Shown here: positions 1-7,046 of the stretch, piece by piece | Numbering within the stretch: position 1 is the first letter of the stretch | Layout of the letters: each line of letters opens with the position of its first letter | Translations under genes and position numbers: made by a program | The notes under the pieces: model-generated | The model's input: the letters and a program-made list of their open reading frames with translations, nothing else | Database searches by the model: none | What the model was told of the DNA's origin: nothing | Assembly (NCBI GenBank): GCA_026389735.1 | Contig: JAPLHH010000229.1 | Span: forward strand, 1-18,026 | Source of the DNA: Chloroflexota bacterium | GTDB taxonomy: Bacteria > Chloroflexota > Dehalococcoidia > GIF9 > UBA5620 | Length of the DNA: 18,026 nucleotides | Direction: 5' to 3'

Positions 1-264
1 ATAACCGATAAAAGCTAAGGATTTACGTTTACCCAGCCTATCGCTTAGCCAGCCGCTGAAAATCTTGAGCAAAGAGGCTGTGCTTTCAGCTACCCCCTCA
101 ATAAAACCGATGGTGACAGCAGCCACTCCCAGGATATTGGCGAGAAACAAGGGAAGTAGGGTAAAAATCATCTCACTGCTGACATCAGTGAGAAAACTCA
201 CAACCCCGAGAAAGAATACGTTGGGGTTAAGGCCGAAGACGTGTTTTCGTTCTGTCGCTTGCAT
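1..264 (-). CDS. Major facilitator superfamily transporter, N-terminal part (runs off left edge)
   Basis: Reading the minus strand from an ATG at 264-262 gives 88 uninterrupted codons to the window edge. A first membrane segment (about residues 14-28, FFLGVVSFLTDV) is followed by SSEMI and a second hydrophobic stretch (LLPLFLANILGV). The peptide then reaches GWLSDRLGKRKSLAF, which matches the MFS motif A (G-x-L-S-D-R-x-G-R/K-R-K) between membrane helices 2 and 3. This N-terminus is typical of MFS_1-type exporters and sugar or drug permeases; the substrate cannot be told. A GTG at 276-274 is an alternative start, and the in-frame stop lies at 300-298. No convincing ribosome binding site decides between the two. 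The gene is divergent from the formate operon and need not be functionally linked to it. Confidence 0.85.
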   Translation of the reverse strand, partial: MQATERKHVFGLNPNVFFLGVVSFLTDVSSEMIFTLLPLFLANILGVAAVTIGFIEGVAESTASLLKIFSGWLSDRLGKRKSLAFIGY

Positions 265-711
265 TTGCTTTTGCACGACGTAATAAGTATAACACCCTCA
301 GTAAACGTCCCGTTAGTGTATATCAGCAGGCTATCTCGGATTAGCTTCACTCCGATTAGTCCTTCCACCCTGCATAACTCAAAAAGCCAAATCAACAGGG
401 CAAGGGGTTGAATAAAAACTGGATACAGTGTATAATTTTCGACGGCTTTATTTAGCCCAAGGCATCGGTAAAGGTTTATACCAGCAAAATAGGGGGGCAA
501 CTGGCAAAGTGAACACACAAACCTTGTCTGGAGTTCTACAAACAACGGCAGAAGATAACTTCTTACTGCCACAATTGGCTCATAACCGACCTAACATCCC
601 CAAAGTCCATGAGTTGCCTTCCATTAAAGCGCCTATTTAACACCTTAGCGTCAAGACAAAGAGTCTAAGATTTATAACAGAGACTAAAAACAGAAGGGCA
701 GTAAAAGGGAA
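265..711. other. Divergent intergenic region, 447 nt, between MFS gene and fdhF
   Basis: I see no convincing protein gene here. The open frames at 428-640 (+) and 198-572 (-) have no recognisable motifs, overlap a promoter or the MFS gene, and lack ribosome binding sites. The region holds the strong promoter candidate at 408-436, leaving an untranslated leader of about 270 nt before fdhF. A weak inverted repeat (CTTAG at 644-648, CTAAG at 665-669) lies near the end of the leader. I did not recognise a known riboswitch or a clear sigma54 site. Confidence 0.6.
408..436 (+). promoter_or_regulatory. Sigma70-type promoter for the formate hydrogenlyase operon
   Basis: A -35 box TTGAAT (408-413) and a perfect -10 box TATAAT (431-436) are separated by exactly 17 nt. 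Transcription would start near 443 and run toward fdhF, giving a leader of about 270 nt. This is the best promoter match I found in the window. In E. coli the fdhF and hyc/hyf genes use sigma54 and FhlA; I see no good sigma54 -24/-12 element here, so housekeeping-type transcription is inferred. Confidence 0.65.
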
Positions 712-2757
712 GTGGTTACGGAAAGGCAACTTGTACCTACGGTGTGTCCTTACTGCGGCTGCGGTTGTGGTATGTATGTGGTTGTTGAAGATGGCGTAGC
801 TAAGAACATCGAGTACATGGAGCAGCATCCAATCAACCAAGGTTCTCTTTGCCCCAAGGGTAACGCAGCGCTAGAAATAGTCTACCACCCTGACAGACTT
901 CGCTACCCAATGAAGAGAGAAAAGGGTAGCTGGAAACGAATCAGCTGGAACCAAGCAATTGAGCTTGTGGCAACAAAGCTTAAGAAAATATCTGATGTGC
1001 ACGGTGCTAATGCCCTGAGTTTTCTTGCCTCGGCAAAATGCACTAACGAGGAGAATTACTTATTTCAAAAGTTAGCCCGACTGATAGGTACCAACAATAT
1101 TGACCATTGTGCCCGCCTCTGACATTCCCCCACAGTGACCGGTCTGGTCGCAACCCTCGGTAGTGGAGCCATGACTAATCCAATTCCCGACCTGGCAAAC
1201 TCAAAATGCATTTTCATAATCGGCTCTAATTTTGCCGAGAATCATCCCATAGCCGCTAGATGGGTATTGGACGCCAAAGAACAGGGAGCTAAAATTGCCG
1301 TGGCCGACCCACGCTATACCCCCACGGCCTGGATAGCCGATGTATTCCTTCAACTTAAGCCGGGCACTGACATCGCCCTGATCAATGGTATGATACACAC
1401 CATAATTAAAGAGGAGCTGTACGATAAGGACTTTGTAAAAGAACGCACCGTTGGTTTTGACCAGATTAAAGTACTAGCAGCCAAATACGATGCAAATACA
1501 GTGGAGAAAATCACTGGCGTGCCCTCCGGTCTGCTCCAAGAAGCAGCAAGGCTTTACGCCAAGGCTCAATCAGCAGCAATTGTCTATTGTATGGGAATCA
1601 CACAACATACTTATGGCCATGGTAATGTCGTTAGCTGCGCGAACCTGGCTTTGATTTGTGGCAATATTGGGCAGCCGGGCACAGGTGTTCTTCCTTTGAG
1701 AGGTCAAGACAACGTTCAAGGGGCTTGCGATATGGGCGGATTATCAACCGTATTGCCCGGTTACACCGGTGTTACTGATGAAACTGGTAGAAGAAGAATA
1801 GCCAACCTGTGGGGAAAAGAAGACTTGCCTGCAGAGCCGGGATTAACCGTGGTGGAGATGACGAACGCCGCTGGGGAGGGAAAGGTTAAGGCAATGTATA
1901 TCATGGGGGAGAATCCCATGGTATCTGACCCAAATACCAAGCATGTCCAGCAAGCACTCGACAAACTAGACTTTCTAGTAGTCCAGGATATATTTCTGAC
2001 TGAGACTGCAGAACTAGCCGACGTAGTGCTACCCGGAGCATGTTGGGCAGAAAAGGAAGGGACTGTAACCGCCACCAGCCGCACAGTGCAGTGGCGAGCA
2101 AAGGCAATACCTCCACCTGGAGAAGCCAAGGCAGACCTTGACATCATTTGTAGGATTGCCAAGAAGCTTGGCTTCGAATTCAACTACCAGAACGCAGATG
2201 AGGTTTTACGCGAAATCAACCGCGTAGTTCCCTCTTATGCTGGCATTACCCCGGAGCGAGTCAAGGAAGTGGGAGGTCTTACCTGGCCCTGCCCGACCAC
2301 TGACCACCCCGGTACACCTATTCTTCATGTCGATACCTTCGCCACCGTTGAAAGACTGGGCAAGCTTATCCCAGTGGAGCATCAGTCTCCTTTTGAAATG
2401 CCTGACGAGGAATACCCTCTACTTCTAACCACGGGGCGGGTGGTAATGCATTACAATGCTGGTTCTATGACCCGCCGCAGCGCTTCTCTGCTCAAGCGCA
2501 GCCCTGAACTGTTTGTAGAAGTCAACCCATCCGACGCAAAAAAGCTTGGCATCAGTGCTGATGAAAAAGTGAAGATCTCCACTAAGAGAGGTGACACGAC
2601 GGCCAAGGCGACTATCACTCACAATATCCCACCAGGAGTGGTCTTCATGCATTTCCACTTCTCTGGGACTAACGCTCTTGTAGTAGAAGCATTGGATGAG
2701 AAGGCGAAGATTCCAGAATTCAAGGTTGCCGCCTGCAGAATCGATAAGGGTAAGTAG
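712..2757 (+). CDS. fdhF: Formate dehydrogenase H, selenocysteine-containing catalytic subunit
   Basis: Oxidises formate to CO2 at a bis-molybdopterin guanine dinucleotide Mo/W site and feeds electrons to the hydrogenase below. The frame is one 681-residue protein if the in-frame TGA at 1120-1122 is read as selenocysteine (U137); E. coli FdhF has 715 residues with Sec140. The [4Fe-4S] ligands are C12, C15, C19 and C47, followed by K49, the electron-relay lysine. The active-site stretch is CARLUHSPTVTGL, with catalytic H138, and R330 in LRGQDNVQG matches E. coli Arg333. The rest carries family blocks such as MGENPMVSD, VVQDIFLTETAELADVVLP and a C-terminal molybdopterin-binding domain. Start is GTG at 712, preceded by AGGGA (706-710, short spacing) and AGAAGGG (692-698); the choice is moderately sure. 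It is the first gene of the operon and is closely related to the catalytic half of the fdhA gene at 13580. Confidence 0.96.
1135..1151 (+). promoter_or_regulatory. SECIS hairpin of fdhF
   Basis: Downstream of the UGA at 1120-1122 is a hairpin with 5' arm GTGACC (1135-1140), loop GGTCT (1141-1145) and 3' arm GGTCGC (1146-1151). It has six pairs, one of them U-G. The loop begins 18 nt after the UGA and contains GGUCU, nearly the same as the AGGUCU loop of E. coli fdhF that SelB binds. In bacteria the SECIS lies inside the coding region at about this distance, so the hairpin supports reading the UGA as selenocysteine. Unlike E. coli there is no bulged U in the stem. Confidence 0.85.
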
Positions 2758-2804
2758 CAATTTGGACATGCTAACGCTTAGTTGAAGATTGAGGATTGTG
2801 AAGA

Positions 2805-3308
2805 ATGAGCAAAGTCATCTTCATGGATCTTAACCGGTGCATTTATTGCCGATCATGCGAGGTTGCCTGTGAAAGAGAGCATAATGGGCGTTCTTTTATG
2901 TCGGTACTGCTTCTTGATGAGAGACACCCCGTTCCTATGAATTGCCGGCACTGTAAAAAGAGCCCTTGTGTTGCGGTGTGTCCTACTGGAGCTCTCAACA
3001 AGTTGGAAAATGGACCAGTCATCATCGAGACAATGAAATGTGTCGGCTGCAGTCTCTGTGCTATGGTTTGCCCCTTTGGCATACTGGAACTGGATTATTT
3101 GAGCAAGGTGATGCGAAAATGCGACCTGTGCGTACATCGCTTGAATGAAAACAAGTTGCCAGCTTGTGTTTCTAGCTGTCCTGCCCGTGCCCTAACCTAC
3201 GATGAATTCGATGCCATAATGCAAAAGGTTAAGAAGATGGCCGCTAAAGCCGTTATAAGTGGAGCGGGATTGGAGCCGGGCATCGTGGTAAGCCCACCGC
3301 AGAGTTGA
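2805..3308 (+). CDS. hyfA: Four-cluster [4Fe-4S] electron-transfer subunit (HyfA/HycB-like)
   Basis: A 167-residue polyferredoxin of the HycB/HyfA/HydN family that carries electrons from FdhF to the hydrogenase. Sixteen cysteines fall in four groups: C12/C15/C18/C22, C47/C50/C55/C59, C79/C82/C85/C89 and C106/C109/C121/C125. Together they suit four cubane clusters. The length and the order of the cluster motifs match HycB (about 200 residues), slightly short at the C-terminus. There is no signal peptide or membrane segment, so it should sit on the cytoplasmic side. Start ATG 2805 has GAGG about 10 nt upstream (2791-2794). It begins 47 nt after fdhF, consistent with cotranscription. HydN or an FdhB-type subunit is the alternative name; the position between fdhF and the hydrogenase large subunit favours the formate hydrogenlyase linker role. 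Confidence 0.88.
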   Translation: MSKVIFMDLNRCIYCRSCEVACEREHNGRSFMSVLLLDERHPVPMNCRHCKKSPCVAVCPTGALNKLENGPVIIETMKCVGCSLCAMVCPFGILELDYLSKVMRKCDLCVHRLNENKLPACVSSCPARALTYDEFDAIMQKVKKMAAKAVISGAGLEPGIVVSPPQS

Positions 3309-3370
3309 ACATGAATTTAAGCCTGTGGGGTACTTGGAAGAGGTATAAAGAAATGACAGAATTGTATATC

Positions 3371-3377
3371 TAGGAGG
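3371..3377 (+). promoter_or_regulatory. Ribosome binding site fixing the GTG start of hyfG
   Basis: TAGGAGG lies 8 nt upstream of the GTG at 3386-3388. This is a near-perfect Shine-Dalgarno sequence and fixes the GTG as the start of the hydrogenase large subunit. Confidence 0.8.
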
Positions 3378-3385
3378 CCAAGTAA

Positions 3386-5050
3386 GTGCTATCGGAACAT
3401 GAAGTAATTAGCCAGCTCAGCAAAGCATTTCCCGGGGCAATTATTACCACACACATACCAGCCCCAAAGACAATCTACATAACAATAAACAATTCATTCA
3501 TCTCCAGTGTCTGCCATCATCTATCCAAACAAGGTGCCCGATTTGTTATTTCGGTAGCTACCGACCGATTAAAGGATACAGGCAAGCTCGAACTCAGCCA
3601 TATCTTCTCCTTTGACGATGATTGCTTGACTGTAACCGTCAAAACCCGGGTTGATTCCTCTAATCCATCGGTAGAGTCTATTTCCAATGCGTTACCGGCA
3701 GCCAACTGGGCAGAGCGTGAGTGCCGTGATATGGTGGGCATTGAGTTTATCGGTCATCCTGACCCCAGGAGGCTCGCCTTAGCCGATGACTGGCCTAAAG
3801 ACGTCTATCCCCTACGTAGGGACTTCCCCTATAATTACAAACCCCCACCAGCGCCTGAAAATGCTGTTAAATTAAATACGCCACAACCTCCGGCCAGTGT
3901 TTTTCCAATAGGCCCCTTCTATCCCGTCCTTGAGGAACCGGCTTATTTCAGAGTTTTTGTTGATGGTGAGGAAATAATCGGCTGCGATTATCGAGGTTTT
4001 TATAACCACAGGGGAATAGAGAAACTGGCAGACAGTGCTCTCACCTACAACCAGGTGGTCTTCCTCGCAGAACGCATATGTGGAATATGAGGATTCATAC
4101 ACAGTACGTGTTACTGTCAAGCAATAGAGCAAGCCGCAGGGATTGAGGTTCCGCCACGAGCAAAGTACATCAGGACAACTCTGCTAGAGTTGGAGAGAAT
4201 ACATAGCCACCTGCTTTGGCTGGGCATCGCTGGACACATCATCGGATTCGAGACTGTGCTAATGCAGGCCTGGCGAATCAGGGAGCCTGTGATGTGGCTT
4301 TGTGAGCTAATCACCGGAAATCGCAAGACATACGGTATGAACTTGATTGGCGGAGTGCGACGAGATATCACCACAGAGCAATACCCCAAAATAATAGATG
4401 TAGTTGACAAGATAGAAGCTCAACTCAAGGAGCTTATCGACGCCATTGCTGGCGATACTACTCTTCACATGCGGCTCAAGAAAGTAGGGGTTCTGTCTCG
4501 TGACGTAGCACGACAACTCTGCCCCGTGGGCCCTACCGTCCGAGGCTCCGGTATAGCTATTGATAGTCGGATCAATCATCCATATGCTGCTTACTTAGAA
4601 ACTCCGCCAAAAGTCATAACCAAGCCGGATGGCGATGTTTGGGCACGGACTTTGGTTCGGCTTGAAGAAACTTTTGAATCGATTCGTATTGTAAAGCTGG
4701 CATTAAAACAGATGTCTCCCGGGGATATTATGGCCGAAGTTAAGGAAATTCCTCCCTGGCAGGAAGGTATATCTTATGTGGAAGCTCCGCGTGGTGAAGC
4801 CATTCACTATGTCTTAACCGGCCCCGATAATCGACCCTACCGCTGGCGAGTAAGGCCACCTAGTTACCCTAACCTGCAAGCGGTTCCTTCCATGCTCAAA
4901 GGCAATTTTATCGCCGATGCGCCGATAATTATCGGCAGCATTGATCCGTGTTTCTCTTGCACCGAGAGGCTTGAGGTAGTAGACACAAAAACGAAGAAGA
5001 TACGGATCTATACTCGGGATGAGCTAAGAGAAATGAGCCAGAAAAGGTAG
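3386..5050 (+). CDS. hyfG: Group 4 [NiFe] hydrogenase large subunit, NuoC-NuoD fusion, with in-frame UGA (Sec) in the N-terminal Ni motif
   Basis: Catalytic subunit that evolves H2 from electrons delivered by the Fe-S chain. Read through the TGA at 4088-4090 it has 554 residues, close to E. coli HycE (569). Residues 1 to about 160 are the NuoC-like domain (WAERECRDMVGIEF, PLRRDFPY). The rest is the NuoD-like catalytic domain beginning near FPIGPFYPVLEEPAYF. The N-terminal Ni motif is AERICGIUGFIHS: C232 is normal and residue 235, usually cysteine, is UGA. The C-terminal motif is DPCFSCTER (C522, C525), both ordinary cysteines, followed by a short tail of about 28 residues that HycI probably removes. 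A plain stop at 4088 would leave two useless halves split inside the active-site motif, and no ribosome binding site precedes the second half, so readthrough is strongly preferred. Sequencing error (TGC/TGT read as TGA) is the main alternative. Confidence 0.9.
4101..4117 (+). promoter_or_regulatory. SECIS-like hairpin of hyfG
   Basis: Perfect inverted repeat ACAGTA (4101-4106), loop CGTGT (4107-4111), TACTGT (4112-4117). The loop starts 16 nt after the UGA at 4088-4090, within the range of bacterial SECIS elements, and contains a GU in the loop as SelB-binding hairpins do. The codons covered (S-T-C-Y-C) are not strongly conserved in this family, so protein conservation alone does not explain the repeat. 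Confidence 0.7.
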
Positions 5051-5054
5051 CTTG

Positions 5055-5576
5055 ATGCTAAGAAGCAAAATCAAGGAAGCGATTATCTGTTTTAAAAATC
5101 TCAGGGTCACTTTGCCTTACCCTGCCCAGCCGGCACCGCCTGCAGAAGGTTTCCGCGGCAGGTTAGAGATTGACCTTAACAAATGTGTCGGCTGCAGTGC
5201 CTGTGCCAACGCTTGCCCGCCACGACTTATAAACATTACAAACCTCGACTCGAGAAGGACAATTGATTTTGTCTTGGGTAAATGCACCTACTGTGCTCGC
5301 TGCGCCGATGTTTGCCCGGAGCAGGCAATCACTATGAGTCAGGAATTTGAGCTGGCAACGACGAACAAAAGCGATTTGAATATCTCAGTCGAGCTCAACA
5401 TGGTTAAATGTCAGGAGTGCGGTACGGCGTTCACCACTAAACGGATTGTAGATAAGCTTATGGCAATCCTGCCTGAGAAGATTGAAATTGACCCTGCTGC
5501 TGTAGATTGGCTCAAACTATGCCCCGATTGCCGCAGGATTAAAGAAGTGCATAGATTGATTGAAGTAGAAAAATAA
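5055..5576 (+). CDS. hyfH: NuoI-like ferredoxin subunit of the hydrogenase (HyfH/HycF-like)
   Basis: A 173-residue Fe-S subunit linking the HyfA ferredoxin to the small subunit HyfI. Two [4Fe-4S] motifs are seen: C44/C47/C50/C54 with C-P, and C77/C80/C83/C87 with C-P. A second part has two more CxxC pairs, C119/C122 and C156/C159, resembling a zinc ribbon or an extra metal site as in the longer HycF/HyfH proteins. The N-terminus (LRVTLPYPAQPAP) has the conserved proline-rich lead-in of this family, which packs on the membrane arm. I prefer ATG 5055 over the in-frame TTG at 5052, because AAGG at 5044-5047 is well spaced for the ATG. It starts 4 nt after the hyfG stop, suggesting translational coupling. 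Confidence 0.9.
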   Translation: MLRSKIKEAIICFKNLRVTLPYPAQPAPPAEGFRGRLEIDLNKCVGCSACANACPPRLINITNLDSRRTIDFVLGKCTYCARCADVCPEQAITMSQEFELATTNKSDLNISVELNMVKCQECGTAFTTKRIVDKLMAILPEKIEIDPAAVDWLKLCPDCRRIKEVHRLIEVEK

Positions 5577-5579
5577 GTC

Positions 5580-7046
5580 ATGTTAGGCTTGCTTATTATC
5601 TTATTACTCGTACCCTTGGTAGGGGGATGTGCCTGCTACTCGTTAAAGGGACGAAAAAGTGACTTGACACCAGCAATCCTGGCAGGCATAACCCTAGTCC
5701 TAGGCATAATAGCAGTAATATGGAACTACCCTCGCAGTGCAGAGTGGTTGTTGGGGCAACTACCCTGGATGGAAACTCAGAGCAAGCTCTTTGGTTTTCT
5801 CATTGATCCTCTAAGCTCGCTTATGCTCATAGTAATCACAGTTCTCGGCCTCCTGGTGGTGGTATATTCTGGCGCTTACCTGAGTCCGGGCAACAAAGAC
5901 CATGCCTTTACCAAGCCAGTGAGTAATTATTACTTCTGGATGCTTTTATTCATCGGTTCAATGGTGGGGCTCGTGATCTCCCCCAACTTCCTCCAGTTGT
6001 TCATTTTTTGGGAAATGACCACCATCTGCTCCTGGGCCCTGATCTCCTACACCAAGGACGATAAGGCTTTATTCGGTGGTTTTAAAGCTTTGATAATGAC
6101 CCATCTCGGCGGATTATGTTTCCTTGTCGCCTTAGTTCTATTATTTGTCAATGCCCATTCCTTTTCCTTTAATGCCCTGGATAGCTTAAATCCAAGTATG
6201 CGGTTTGCGGTCTTTATCTTGCTTCTTGTAGCTGCCTGGGCAAAAGCAGCCCAAATTCCATTTTTTACCTGGCTCCCCGACGCTATGGTGGCCCCAACAC
6301 CAGTAAGCGCCTACCTTCATGCTGCCGCCATGGTCAAGGCTGGAGTTTATCTCATGGCCAGGGTAGCGGTTTCCAATAGCCTAATATCTCAGGAGGCAGG
6401 GCTGATAATGGGCATCCTTGCGGTTACCACCATGATTGTAGCAGTAATTCTTTACTTTATTCAGGATGATTTGAAGAGGCTTTTGGCTTTTTCCACCATT
6501 GGTCATCTCGGTTACGTTCTTTTCGGCATTTCCTTAGGCATCTTGGGCTCCACCACCGGATTTGAAGGTGGAATGCTTCATATCATTAACCACGGCTTCG
6601 CCAAAGGGCTATTATTTTTATCCGTAGGAGCCATAGCCTATGCTACAGGCTCAAGGAGCATTAAAGAGCTAAGCGGGCTGGGCAGGAAGATGCCCCTCGT
6701 TTCCGTGGCCTTCCTTGTCGGGCTTTTCGCTGTCACTGGAGTGCCACCGCTTTCCTGCTTCTGGAGCAAGTACATGATGTTTACCGGTGCTTTCCAACTT
6801 GGCGGCGTAGCTGGTCCCACTCTCGGTATTCTGACTATTATAGAGAGCGTTATCGCCTTTTCCTGGTATTTAGTTATCGGGCACAGGGTATTTTTTGGTA
6901 AGGTTTCCGAAAAGGCAAAGGTGGCAACGACAGCCCAGCCTCGTGCCATCAGCATAACCCTTATTGTTCTTATATGTCTTTCACTTCTAGCTCCACTAAT
7001 TGGTTATCCTTTTGCTAAATACTTATCTGTGGGGTGTTTCTCATAA
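5580..7046 (+). CDS. hyfD: Antiporter-like membrane subunit, hydrogenase-4 component D type
   Basis: A 488-residue, highly hydrophobic protein of the NuoL/M/N-MrpA/D family with roughly 14 membrane helices. It probably translocates protons or Na+ during H2 formation. The channel residues are kept: E145 in FWEMTTICSW (the helix-5 glutamate), K222 in AWAKAAQIPFFTWLPDAM (the helix-7 lysine) and K253 in HAAAMVKAGVY (helix 8). The LPDAMVAPTPVSAYLHAA block is the family signature. Length agrees with E. coli HyfD (479). It begins 3 nt after the hyfH stop and its own stop abuts the ATG of hyfB. Because HyfB, HyfD and HyfF are paralogues, the letter D rests on length and context, and a NuoM- or MrpD-type name is possible. 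Confidence 0.85.
   Translation: MLGLLIILLLVPLVGGCACYSLKGRKSDLTPAILAGITLVLGIIAVIWNYPRSAEWLLGQLPWMETQSKLFGFLIDPLSSLMLIVITVLGLLVVVYSGAYLSPGNKDHAFTKPVSNYYFWMLLFIGSMVGLVISPNFLQLFIFWEMTTICSWALISYTKDDKALFGGFKALIMTHLGGLCFLVALVLLFVNAHSFSFNALDSLNPSMRFAVFILLLVAAWAKAAQIPFFTWLPDAMVAPTPVSAYLHAAAMVKAGVYLMARVAVSNSLISQEAGLIMGILAVTTMIVAVILYFIQDDLKRLLAFSTIGHLGYVLFGISLGILGSTTGFEGGMLHIINHGFAKGLLFLSVGAIAYATGSRSIKELSGLGRKMPLVSVAFLVGLFAVTGVPPLSCFWSKYMMFTGAFQLGGVAGPTLGILTIIESVIAFSWYLVIGHRVFFGKVSEKAKVATTAQPRAISITLIVLICLSLLAPLIGYPFAKYLSVGCFS

Noticed and set aside
198..572. Open frame of 124 codons on - strand
   Set aside because: Its end overlaps the start of the MFS gene in another frame, and the sequence looks like translated non-coding DNA, with no family features.
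428..640. Open frame of 70 codons on + strand upstream of fdhF
   Set aside because: Its GTG start overlaps the -10 box of the best promoter, there is no ribosome binding site, and the peptide shows no recognisable motif.
437..711. Molybdenum cofactor riboswitch in the fdhF leader
   Set aside because: I could not recognise the conserved core by eye; only a covariance-model search could decide.
1120..1122. TGA as a true stop that splits fdhF into two genes
   Set aside because: It falls at the exact Sec position of FdhF, the frame continues with conserved sequence, and a SECIS hairpin follows.
4088..4090. TGA as a true stop or a pseudogene of the hydrogenase
   Set aside because: Both sides are intact and conserved in the same frame, there is no ribosome binding site for a second start, a SECIS-like hairpin follows, and all partner genes are intact.
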